Source: Annulohypoxylon bovei var. microspora
Taxonomy: Eukaryota > Ascomycota > Sordariomycetes > Xylariales > Hypoxylaceae
NCBI GenBank assembly: GCA_022836615.1
Contig: MU405272.1
Span: forward strand, 154,080 to 218,079
Direction of reading: 5' to 3'
Length of the DNA: 64,000 bases
The notes beneath the pieces were generated by a model that saw only the letters and a list, made by a program, of their open reading frames with translations, was not told the DNA's origin and ran no database searches. Shown one piece after another: positions 32,437 to 43,181 of this stretch (the first letter of the stretch is position 1; the number at the start of each line of letters is the position of its first letter). The position numbers and the translations under genes are program-made.

Positions 32437-33418
32437 GGCGGGTAGATGTCTAGGTTACGGATATGATATGTATCAACAATGCTAGCAAGCTTCCATGGAG
32501 CAGGTATTTTGAGTTGAATGATGTGTTAAAGACGATTGAAAATAGCAGCTCCGTTAACGGTAGTATTGTAGTTGGAGGGTCGCGATTTGATGACGTGCTG
32601 TGTTCTAAGTGGTGTTGTGTTGACAATGATGCGTGGGGCAAAATGGGCGCGTCTACGCTTAGTACAGTGCGGCACTAACCAATAGAGGAAGCGTGAAAGG
32701 TAATTGGATGATAATTGAATGCGATAAAGTCATTAAAAGGTTCGTTAATGTATGGAATTATCTTTGGAAGAATATTTCGTCAAGCTCTGATCATGCCTAG
32801 GGGTCCCAGGGAGGTTGGTAGGGGTTGTTAAGGTGAAAAGGGTAGGTATCTTCCATGGATGTAATATGTGGTGTTGTGCAGGCGGTGTACCGTTACCGTT
32901 ACTTGGCACACACCGTCCCGCACTGTTGAATTATTGGTCAAATTATCGGAAGAAACGCCCCTGGTATCTTCCGGTTTCTGTAGCAACGGCTTCCCCATCT
33001 GTTAGCCACACTTAACGCAGTTAGCGTATGTATAGCCACACTAAGCCACTTTCGAATTAGACGGAACTAATTTCAATTAACGCGCTCAGTCGCGTCTAGC
33101 ACGATAAGGTTTTCCAACTATCTAGGTACTAAGATCGGTACTACGGTATTACCTCCTATCTTATATTCTATCTTAGTAGAGTGGGGATTGTAACTGCCGC
33201 CTAGCAAAGACCGGAACGCAACATTAGACTGAAGAGTCTGAATAATCAAAGTTTCTTTTAACTTTCTTTCAATTAGTGAAGCCCAAACTCTACGTAGTTC
33301 TCTTCTATTCTCAAACCCTCCGAAAATCAAATATATAACCTGTCTACCTATATTAATTCCATTCGCAATCCGAACGATGACATGGAATTAACGAATCACA
33401 ATACTTTCTATCGAAATC
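32437..33418. promoter_or_regulatory. Divergent promoter region, cdc11 / 1085-residue gene
   Basis: The 980 bp between two start codons facing away from each other must hold both promoters. The composition is AT-rich with a TCTAGGTACT motif at about 33121. No specific binding sites were assigned. Confidence 0.45.
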
Positions 33419-36400
33419 ATGGATGAAGATAGCATCGATACCCAGGCGTGGAGACGAAGCCGCCTCGGAGACGAACCTATTTATTGTGCCGCCCCTTCTC
33501 CGTCGAACCCGGACGATATCATCTGTCTTGGATCGGATGAAGAACTCGATGATGACGCAAAGATGGCAAAGAGACTAAGATACGAAACACAGGGACTCCG
33601 ATATTTACAGGGCAAGCCTATAAGAATATTTTCCTCTTCTCTCCATGGACCTTTCGACAAGGCTTCGGGATGGAATAATCCCTGGCTGCCGAAACAACCC
33701 GCCGTCAAAAACCCCGTTCTCAAACCATCCCAACCTACAGCAAAGCCTTTCCTAGCAATCAAGGAACGCTTTCGCAAATATCTAGGGCATGATGACACTA
33801 CGCCTGGTACCAGCAACTCAATTCGCTGCCACTTGCCCAGTCCCGAAAGCAATCGTGAATTACAACTTTCCGGTAGTCCTCCAGAGCCAGACAAACGAAA
33901 TCGAATACAAGATTGGGCGAATGAGGTATCTCGAGGAGCGGTATTAGAGAAAGACGCTTTTTGGGCACCTAATCAGGTCCACCCCAAAGAAACCGACATG
34001 TCCAGCCAGAAACGGCCAGCCGGGAAGGATTGGTTGAAGAAACAATCGAAACGGAAGAGGCTCAACACTTCGCAAGACATGATCACAGCATCTACTCCAA
34101 CGCCAATACCATCAACGCAAACGTCGACACGATGTAGCTCGGTACCTACAAACATTGGCCAGACATTGAAGCCCATCATTCCCAGGAACATAGCTAGCCA
34201 AAGCTTCGAATTAGCTACCCCATCTTCCACTGCTAACCAGAGTGATATAGAAGCTCCGTACAGAGGACAGTACGATACTTCCATAATACCGTCACAAGTC
34301 AACACATCCAATATATCTGAAGCGACTGTCCAGAACTCGAAAATGCGATATATGAATAACGTGGATGATCGCATGTATAACCAGCCATCTCCGGCAGTCG
34401 ACCAGAAACACGGATGGGATTCAAATGCTGCGACAGAGGATTATGCAAAACAAGCCTGTGAATATCTAAGAAATGAGCAAGTTCATCAGAGTCAGAAAAC
34501 AGATGGTTCAGATTTTGAGAGCTATATAGACCAGAGTTTTCATTATCGAACTCGACCCACGAAGCAGGCGATGGATATAGAAGGTCCAACCACGAACGCC
34601 TATCCTGAACCAACTCAGACTAGAACTCCCTCATCTCCAGTCCACGAAGATGCGGTGCCCATCGCAGTTCAAGAAATCGAAAAGCCACCTCAACCCCCAT
34701 GTTCAAGTCCAGGGTTCGAGCAGCAGGTTCTTATGGAGCATGCGGACATAAACCAAGAACCCAAAAGTTCTCCAGATGAAACATGTCATCGGGAGGAAGT
34801 TGACAGTATTGAAAACAGGAATGAATTCCTAATGCCACCACGTTCGAAAGTGGGAGCGCCTGAGGACCATAAGCCACCTATCGAGAACCCCAAGTCAACG
34901 CGTAGTGATTCAGTTAATGTCTTGATCTCGCCGGAAATCACTAACGCTCTTCACATAGAGAGTAAGGTTATACGAAATAATGGGCCAAGCCCAGTCCAGG
35001 ACGATCCACATATACCACGAGAACTATGTGAAGAAAATGTAGCTCAAAACGCCACACTCTCAAAGGATCTTGCAGAAGTTAAGACAAATCCAACAGAAAA
35101 CCAACTAATAGTAGATGAAGAATCTACTATTATCGGTGATCCAATGGATATTGATGAAAGTACATTATACGAGACTAATCGAGTATCTACAATACATCGC
35201 TTATTAAACAGCCCAACTCCTGAAGTCATGCCAACAGTCGAGCCACATGAACCAACGGAAATCACAATGAAAGGGGCAAACCAAGATGAAACAGATACCG
35301 AATCCAACTCAGTCGTAGTACCACGGCCACAGCCAGAGTGGGAAGTTTCTAAGGTTTCGAGCAAGTCCACCGTAGAGTTAGGGGTGGTCTATGAGGACGA
35401 AATGAGCATCTTAGATGTTAAAGTTGAACAGCTTCTTGATAAAGATGACCCAACTCAGGCTACTTTGTTAGAACCTCCGGAAATTAACCCACCACAAAGC
35501 CCCTGGATCATTGAATTACCTCCAGGGTCAACTTTAACAGTCGGGCACATTAAGTCGGAGCCGATTGATGATGTTCCTTCACCTTCTCCTTGTCCCTCTC
35601 ATCTAACTTTACTGAGCTCTCAAGCTAGTGATCATGGGACATCTAGGACTAGGCCATCACAACAGAGTCCATGGAGTGAGGGTCTATTAGAACCGGCGAG
35701 GATTGAAAAACGCGAGCATCATCTCACAGGTGCGGAGGCTATGCCTATGGACATACATTTCATTACAACTTCTCAGATACACCAGAGTCCGCGAGCTGAG
35801 TCAAACATAAGCATTATGCCTCATCCTAAATGCTCGCCTCTTTCGCCTGCGCCGGTAGTTTCTAACAAGAAACCACTGCAGCCGCATCTACAAATACCTA
35901 TGGCGGCCGTTGGATTAGACAAAAGGTATCCAGAGCCTTCAAAAGAAGATCCTATCACACCTCCTAGAAGGCCTACATATCATGTACAAACCCCTGACCT
36001 GGAAAAATCGATCAAGTCATTCGCCATGTTCGATAGTCCGTCGCCGAAACGCCAAATTCAGCAGTCTTTTAAACAATCTTCTTCAATTAGACATTCGCGA
36101 GGCATTCTATCCAGCGCCGCATATTCGAACCCACGAAATAGTGGACGGTCAACTCGGCGGGTGACATTCGCCATATTTTCCGATGAGGGAGACGATACCG
36201 AAACCCAACAGCCACCCATCGTTGGAAGAGCTGCATCACCTCCGCCTCAAACGACGATCGATGTTGAAGACGAGGATGTAGGCGAAGCCTTTCAGAAGCA
36301 CTTCGATATCATGAAGCGACGTGCTAGTGGTGAGAATGTCCAGTTTCGACTCCAGTCACGACTACTCCCAAGCTCCTCGCAGCAGGTGCCCATCAGCCCT

Positions 36401-36676
36401 ACGGTTGGCGCAATGGCTGAAGCTTTTCAGAAAGCAGATGCGTATATCCCCAACGCACACGGCAGTCCTATTGGAGGTGCCGAGGAGAAGGATGTTGATC
36501 AGGAGATGCCTGATAGAGAGCAATCGCCATGGCGAAAAGAGAGCCAAGGGGTAGATGATGTGGCTGATATTATGAATAACTTAGACGATTTCCTTAATAC
36601 TTGGGACGTGGAGACTGAACTTCAGAAGGCCAAACAAGAACCTAGCAGAGGAGGTCCGTGGGACATGGTCGAATGA
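33419..36676 (+). CDS. Large disordered protein, 1085 residues, function unknown
   Basis: Single-exon gene. The first about 90 residues look conserved and ordered: an acidic start, DDIICLGSDEELDDD, then AKRLRYETQGLRYLQGKPIR and GPFDKASGWNNPWLPK. A long polar, Pro/Ser/Glu-rich region with many SP/TP sites follows. A basic patch (KKQSKRKRL, about 204-212) could be a nuclear signal. Near the end, RSTRRVTFAIFSDEGDDTE, an AFQKHFDIMKRRASGENVQF segment and a final NLDDFLNTWDVETELQKA look like short conserved motifs. There are no membrane spans. I recall similar filamentous-fungal proteins listed only as hypothetical or with a loose protamine-like label. The ends-conserved, middle-disordered pattern suggests a nuclear scaffold or adaptor; this is inference. 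Confidence 0.8.
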   Translation: MDEDSIDTQAWRRSRLGDEPIYCAAPSPSNPDDIICLGSDEELDDDAKMAKRLRYETQGLRYLQGKPIRIFSSSLHGPFDKASGWNNPWLPKQPAVKNPVLKPSQPTAKPFLAIKERFRKYLGHDDTTPGTSNSIRCHLPSPESNRELQLSGSPPEPDKRNRIQDWANEVSRGAVLEKDAFWAPNQVHPKETDMSSQKRPAGKDWLKKQSKRKRLNTSQDMITASTPTPIPSTQTSTRCSSVPTNIGQTLKPIIPRNIASQSFELATPSSTANQSDIEAPYRGQYDTSIIPSQVNTSNISEATVQNSKMRYMNNVDDRMYNQPSPAVDQKHGWDSNAATEDYAKQACEYLRNEQVHQSQKTDGSDFESYIDQSFHYRTRPTKQAMDIEGPTTNAYPEPTQTRTPSSPVHEDAVPIAVQEIEKPPQPPCSSPGFEQQVLMEHADINQEPKSSPDETCHREEVDSIENRNEFLMPPRSKVGAPEDHKPPIENPKSTRSDSVNVLISPEITNALHIESKVIRNNGPSPVQDDPHIPRELCEENVAQNATLSKDLAEVKTNPTENQLIVDEESTIIGDPMDIDESTLYETNRVSTIHRLLNSPTPEVMPTVEPHEPTEITMKGANQDETDTESNSVVVPRPQPEWEVSKVSSKSTVELGVVYEDEMSILDVKVEQLLDKDDPTQATLLEPPEINPPQSPWIIELPPGSTLTVGHIKSEPIDDVPSPSPCPSHLTLLSSQASDHGTSRTRPSQQSPWSEGLLEPARIEKREHHLTGAEAMPMDIHFITTSQIHQSPRAESNISIMPHPKCSPLSPAPVVSNKKPLQPHLQIPMAAVGLDKRYPEPSKEDPITPPRRPTYHVQTPDLEKSIKSFAMFDSPSPKRQIQQSFKQSSSIRHSRGILSSAAYSNPRNSGRSTRRVTFAIFSDEGDDTETQQPPIVGRAASPPPQTTIDVEDEDVGEAFQKHFDIMKRRASGENVQFRLQSRLLPSSSQQVPISPTVGAMAEAFQKADAYIPNAHGSPIGGAEEKDVDQEMPDREQSPWRKESQGVDDVADIMNNLDDFLNTWDVETELQKAKQEPSRGGPWDMVE

Positions 36677-38259
36677 AGATGAATATGGCTGCATTACGAT
36701 GACATGGTATACAGGGGCAGACGAGGAGTAGGCTCATGTTATGTTGATACCCATATAAGCTTGCCTTTTTACATGGCTAGGAGTTTGATTGGTTTGGTAG
36801 GGCAAATAGCATACGTCGAAGTACTTTACAAATTGCTTCTCTCAATAATAATATTTCGCTCTCATGATAAGGTTAATGCATGGTTACAATGCCGTGCTTT
36901 CGGTTTATTGAATCGCTGTTCGACGACTTTCTAGACTCGAGAGGTCTATTAGTATCTAGTTATTAATGTCTCAATGGAGCATGTCTTAAAGCAATACATC
37001 TAAACTCCTGGGTTCTTTGCGTGTAGTCGGCTATGAGGGGCCGGATTACTCGTCAATAACTTTCCAACCCATTCTCACATATATAAGGTCTTCCTGAGTA
37101 AAAATTGACGTAGCATAAACAAACAGCGATATAGTGATTTCAGAGGCGTATCGATATCATCATATGTCTCTTAAACTATTTTATGTAGGAATAGGAAACC
37201 ATGTGAGGCACTACATACTAGATTCTACAGGAAGCTAACTGTTAATGACAATTCTCGAAATATCTTCTAGTTTTATAGATGTCTAGGCCCCCTCAAGTAT
37301 ATGAGATAATCATATCTCAGCAAGATCCATAACCTTTATCACATGCTGACACCATAGGTATTATATATATTCAAGTTTGTTTAATACTCGCATTATTTTT
37401 GACAATTTAGCAACGGTGGAATTTGCAGAGATATCCTAAATAAACTCAGCGGGCTCAAAGCTGTATGATGCATGCCACATAGCAAATATCTACCTTGGTA
37501 GGCAAGCAGTTAAGTACTGCCTATCCAACTATGATCTCCACACAGTTCAATTCCGCAATATCCCAATAACATGAACGCGGTTCTCTAGATGATTAGGTAT
37601 AAACGTCATTTTATACATATCGTCGACCTCGCGGTCCACATGTTAACTGAGCTTACATTCGCCACATAAGTATACAAGGATAGAGGCTAAACACCACGCT
37701 CGGGGATTCGAGGTGTTCTAAGATTATCACACCGGAAATATAAGCATATTATTTAGTTCTAGAAGGAGGTAAGTAAGACACCGGATATAGATTGGTGGTA
37801 ATCAAGTCTTCTAACGTATGGAAGAGAGAACCGTTAGACAACTATCCTAGAGAGCCTCCAGTTTGGTGCTAGGATTAGAGGGTTGAATAAAGACTCAAGT
37901 AACATTGAGACGAACCTTCAAGAGATAGCCTCCTTATAGTCGGCTTGAGAGCATCCACCTCGCGAGGATGTGTTTACATACCTAGTACATAACAATAACC
38001 GTTATATTCCACTCTAGTTAGCAAGAACCTACACCCGCCTAACCTTTGATCTACTTTCCCAGCTCATAGACTGTTGTAACTGGGGATCCTTAAACCCCTA
38101 TTTACGACCAAACATGAGCCCCTATCAGGGGGCTATAGAGGCTAGTATGTTAAAAGCTTGCGTAGATGCGGCAATACCATGTCTTCATCAACTTCAAGAA
38201 TTATGAACAAATAAGATTAGTGATCTCGGTTCTAAATGATACCGTGATGTAATTATGAG

Positions 38260-38339
38260 TTATGAGGCCATTTCCCCTTTGGCGTGAAAGACCATTATCT
38301 GACGATTTTTATCCTAAAGGAGATCCTATGGCCTCATAA
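38260..38339. repeat. Inverted repeat with 12-bp perfect arms
   Basis: TTATGAGGCCAT at 38260-38271 pairs perfectly with ATGGCCTCATAA at 38328-38339, leaving a 56-bp loop. Weaker similarity extends inward (CCTTT against AAAGG). It could be a small foldback element or a transcribed hairpin; no target-site duplication was established. Confidence 0.7.
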
Positions 38340-38736
38340 TTGCCCCTTTAACCAGCAGAGACAACTTGCTTATATAAGCCATTCTACGCCGGTTACAAAC
38401 CGCACTTTAAGTTACATTAGACAAGACCACCAATAACTCTTGAGGGATTACGATAGCAGCGTATCGTCCACATCGCGAACCTATAACAGGTGTATTATAG
38501 TTCGAAGCTCACGGTAGAAGTAAGCGTCGACTCCTATGTACACATGCAAAAGCCACTTACAGACATGGCAATATCGGTGAGCCGATATTAATAAACGGTT
38601 ATCTGGTATTATCTGCACACCGTGCCTGTGTCACAGCATTTTGCTTTCTTCATTAGCGCCGGCGAGCTACTGGCCTAGATTCTTTTTTTCTTAATGCAAG
38701 CAGGCGGCTTACCTGCGTAGCGTAGCTGTCGGAGCC

Positions 38737-38780
38737 GGGGGGGGGGGGAGGGGCGCAGAGACAGGGGCCGGGCTGGTGGG
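38737..38780 (+). repeat. Poly-G tract / G-quadruplex-forming motif
   Basis: A run of 12 G (38737-38748) is followed within 32 bases by GGGG, GGGG, GGG and GGG runs. That fits an intramolecular G-quadruplex on the plus strand. It stands alone in an AT-rich gap. Confidence 0.7.
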
Positions 38781-41700
38781 TAAAGTGACCTAGGCAATAA
38801 GCGTGGTGAGATACATACATAGTTGTCATGGCGTCTCCGAAGATGCTACATGACATGACTCGCCGACTGCCTTAGTTCCGCGATTAGACCGTTATGTGCC
38901 TGAGCACGAGGATAACGGTTCCCGAAAGTCTTAATAGAGTTGGCCATCTACACGTGGCGGCGGCTATCGCTAGTCTCGGGTCTATAAAAGTACCTACATA
39001 TGTAGCAGAGACAGGCTGCGCGTCCTGATCGTAACACGATGAGCCTTACGAGAGATTGTGCGTCTTTGATCAGCGCAGTAGCGCTTTCGTTGGACGCAGC
39101 TCTAGCGAACTTACGACGGAGCAAATCCTCCACTAATCAATACCTAGTTAGGTAGATTGGCAGATTGGTGACTATCCTGTAGGATTAGATGCGTGTGTGT
39201 GTATATGTATGTATGTACGAAAGATGTAGGTACTCCGTACAACGGCGGTGAGAAATCGAAATAAGCGGAACGGAGCGATAACGCAATATGGGATACTACA
39301 TTTCTCCATGTCTAGATCTTGGGATCAGCCGCTAAAGTCGGAATTGGGAAACTGGGATAGTAGCTGGGGAGTGCTGAAACAGGCAGGCAGGTTGTCAGTA
39401 GCCTCAACATGATTTGATCCCCCCTTCGTCCCCTCAGGTTCCAGACCCCTCGAATTGCAGCTCCTTTCTGATGCGGGGAGTTTGTGCAAGCTGATCTGCA
39501 TCCCACGGCACTATACGATCCTAACATTTGCCTTAGCCAGATATATTTGCACACCACGGAATCGCATCTCGCGTGTACAACCTCGTTTAGAGAGGTTATT
39601 GTTGAACGAGGTCATCTGCTAAAACTCAACAAGCGCGCGATGGTAGAAAGACTCAACGATAAACAGCCGTTCGAGCGGGACGAGCAGGTCCTCGTGGTAA
39701 GTTGGTAGTACAGCATATTGCGAAGCACAATGACGTAGAAATGGTGTGATGAGATGAGCTATAAAGGGTGTGAAGGGACAAAACTTCCTTATACATACTT
39801 ACTTAGAGACGTCCATCTTTAGCGTAAGACGCGACAGTTGAAAAAATATATGTCTTGTGTGTCTGTCATCACTTATGACAAGATCAGGAGACTTCTATTT
39901 CTAGTAGTGTGAGCTGTTAGTCATTATTGCTGTAGGCTGGCGCCCTGTACCTAACTAAGGCGCCCTATGCTAGCGACTGGATGATCTTATGTCATTAATA
40001 GCGTGGGTTATCGCAACCCGTCCCACCATCGTACAGCTGCTTGATTTGTGAACCCTGTGAGAACAGTCGCGGGATATATTCGGTATCGTACATTCTGTCA
40101 CTCAGAACCGCATTGTTGGGCAAGCGAAGATCTCTCTGGGTTCCTTATTTATGTGTGTACCGATCCCAGCTAACCTTAGGTACGTAAGGCAACGTGGGTT
40201 GTCCCTAGGACGAAGTGCCAGGGGCTAGATCCATCTAGATTTTGCGCGATAGCAATGGCATTGCTAATGGCATTGCTAACGGCCCAGACTAGATAGGTAG
40301 TGAGAGTAGCGAAGTAACGAAGTCCGAAAGAGTGGCTGGTCTTCGGACTACCTACCTGTAAACAACCTTCTCCAATTCCGCTGCGTACCTAAATAATTAG
40401 GTATGAACCAGTCGACTTGGGAACGTAGTATGTGATATGAAAACATCAAAATACCAAGGAAGGTATCTGCAAGGATATCTCCATACTTCCAGTTAAAGGA
40501 TATGCCGAATCGCACGTTTAATTATTAGGCGAGACAGGAGTAGCGCTACTAGGCTGCTGGGGTAATCCCTTGAAGGACTCGAAACCATCGACGACGGAGC
40601 CATCTCAGCCTCACTGTGTTTGGCGTTTGGCGTTTTAAATGCAGACGACAAACGCATTACTACCCTGGCCCGGCTAATGGCTAATGGCCTATGGCCTCAC
40701 AACCATAATTGCGCCGGTTGACCGGTCCAGAATTCTCGGGCAATTAAAAAAACGAGAATAGTCATCGTCAGAAGCGATTTTCGACGTAGCACGAAGCAGA
40801 GTCGGATGATCTTTATTCAATCGTGGATGAGGGGAAAAGGTCCAGAACAGTTATTGCGACACACCAACTTCACCAACTTCACCAAGAACGGGACTGGACG
40901 GGGAAGTTGACCCAGTTGACCTTGCTTTTAGTTGCTTTAGACCCCTAAAGAAGAAAAAAAGAGATTCCAAAGCAAGTTACCAGCTTCCAAGGTTGACTTC
41001 CATGAAAAGACTAGCGCCCATCGACCCATAGTTCTTGCATAGTACTGTACAACGGGGAACTGGGCATAGGTATTAGGTAGTAGGTCATTATTTCCAGAAA
41101 AAGGGGCACTCGACGTGGTCTGTGCTTCAAGCTTCGATGTTGCTTCCAATTCTCATAGATCAGCCAAGCCCAGCGTTGTATCTAAGTACATGACTATGAC
41201 GTGTGTATGATGCGCCACCTCGGGACCGCGTCAGAATATGCTTGTACTTTAGATGTACTGATCAAGTTTAATATCACGCCCGCGGCTTATTTATTGTACC
41301 TAATTCCTAATTATACAGATGCGTTATACTTCTCTATACCTACCGCATCTGCCTTAGGCGCATTGAATCAAACAACATTGAACCTTGCAAACTTCAGATG
41401 CGAGATGGAAAAAGCCCTGTCTGAATTACATGTCATTACATACTACTTAGGTAGGTACCGCACATTCTAGCCGTAGATGACATACCCTTTACCTTCAATA
41501 AAGCCACTTAGATGAGATATGTAGATGATAGCAACTAAAGTAGGCAGGAACAAAGAAGTCTGTATCTTAACTTTTAAGGAGGTATGTAAGCTGCCTCATT
41601 ATGTCATTTGCCTCATTTGCCTCATGTCGTGTGTTAATAACAAAGGAGAAAGTTTCACCGAGTCATCAGCTTTCAAGGGTCCTCCTCCTTATCCCCTTAT

Positions 41701-42885
41701 CCCTCTTATCCTTTCACCCCAACTTTTTTTTTGGCTCATTTCGTCATCGAGCCTCGAAACCCTTTTTTTATTTTTTCTCCAATCTGATCCTACGGCGCCA
41801 ACCGAATTAGTCACCTACATTATCAGACATTATCAGACTTTAACAACCACCTGGGACAACAGACAACCTACGTACAACGTACAACTTACAACTTAATACA
41901 GCTTACAACATACAACATACAGCATACAATATTGAAATTCAAACTGGCACTTGACCAGAAAGTAACACGACACCAGAGGCTCAATGGGGCTTATATTTCG
42001 TGATCGACCAGAGCCACCTCTTAGTGTTGGGTCCTTGGGGGTCCTTTTTTGAAGAGTGGGAACGACTATACCAGTTAGGCTATACCACTTCAGTAACAGT
42101 TAGTTTTCCCTTGCACTCGATGATGAAGACGCGGCCTATGATTTATATTATCTCCGTCTCCACGCTCCAAGGCGTTGTGTCCCAAGTGTCCCCAGTCCAC
42201 CTACTTAGTCCACCTATTTAGTCCACCCTTTTGACCCTTGCCGCCGTCGCAAAGTAGCGCCATTGAATCGCTGATCATTACCTCAGTCGACAATTTCTCT
42301 TGCCCTATTAGGGTCCAGAAACTCCCGTAGTCTCGTCCCTCTATGACACTTAATACCTACCCCCCCGAAATCTACCTAGCCAGTCTACCTTGCCTTATTA
42401 CCTTGGTTCTGTCAAGCCCTTGTCAAAGTACCTTAACCTGCACGAGACATTCGCCTTGCTTGATCAAGTCAGGCAATCCGAACAACGCTGCCCCCCCATT
42501 TTGTCATTCTGTTTACACCCATACTTACAATACCTTACTTACTTACACACTTCAGGGCCAGGGCACTCTTTTGTCCTATTTCCAGTGCAACCAAGTTGCG
42601 TCTTCTTACGTCTAAGTAGAGATCGCCGGTGGTCCAGGCCTCATCGCCCATTTCACACGCACACACGCACACTCATACACACCACCATTACAACAACAAC
42701 TACTACTACTACCGCTACCGCTACCACTACAACCATTGACCGGACCACACACAGAAAAGCAAAAGGGTCCCTAGAGTCTGAGAAGCATAACGACAGAAGA
42801 AAAGGTCCCTTCTTCTAACAGTCCCCCCCCACCCACCCTCCTTTTGGCGATTCCATTACCATCGTCATTCAAGAGAGCTGGGCAC

Positions 42886-42912
42886 TGTCTCTGTCTCTGT
42901 CTCTGTCTCTGC
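42886..42912. repeat. TCTCTG tandem repeat
   Basis: Four to five tandem copies of a six-base CTGTCT/TCTCTG unit in the probable leader or promoter of the phosphatase gene. Confidence 0.8.
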
Positions 42913-43181
42913 CCTTCGCCTTCCATTCGTACTATTTGTGCATTACTGCGCATACGGTTGCTGCTACCGCCTTCGAACATATTCTGTGTCTGTCTTACTT
43001 AGCCAGCTTCGGATTTCCACGCCTCAGCCACACGACGCAGGGAGGGAGTGACTTAGATAAATCGTACCACCAACACCGATACTATTCTACAAAACCTATT
43101 TTACTTTCCTAAAAAACAAGAAGAAATTATATGACTCTAATACCATTCGATATGTCGGATTTATAAGAGGCGGAAATTGAA

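Larger units (their letters stand above)
36677..43181. other. 6.5-kb gene desert
   Basis: The longest stretch without a convincing gene. Open frames are short, often without an ATG, and resemble no family. I looked for tRNA internal boxes and 5S rRNA and saw none. Structure that is present: a long inverted repeat at 38260-38339, a poly-G/G-quadruplex tract at 38737-38780, GT/TATG simple repeat at about 39190-39218, a duplicated GCAATGGCATTGCTAA-like stretch at about 40252-40278, and CA/ACT-type simple repeats at about 42655-42735. The segment from about 41500 to 43181 is pyrimidine- and CA-rich and probably contains the long promoter/leader of the phosphatase gene. Confidence 0.5.

Noticed and set aside
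36677..43181. tRNA or 5S rRNA genes in the large gap
   Set aside because: I looked for B-box GGTTCGANTCC-like sequences and their complement and for the conserved 5S start. None had a matching A box or fold.
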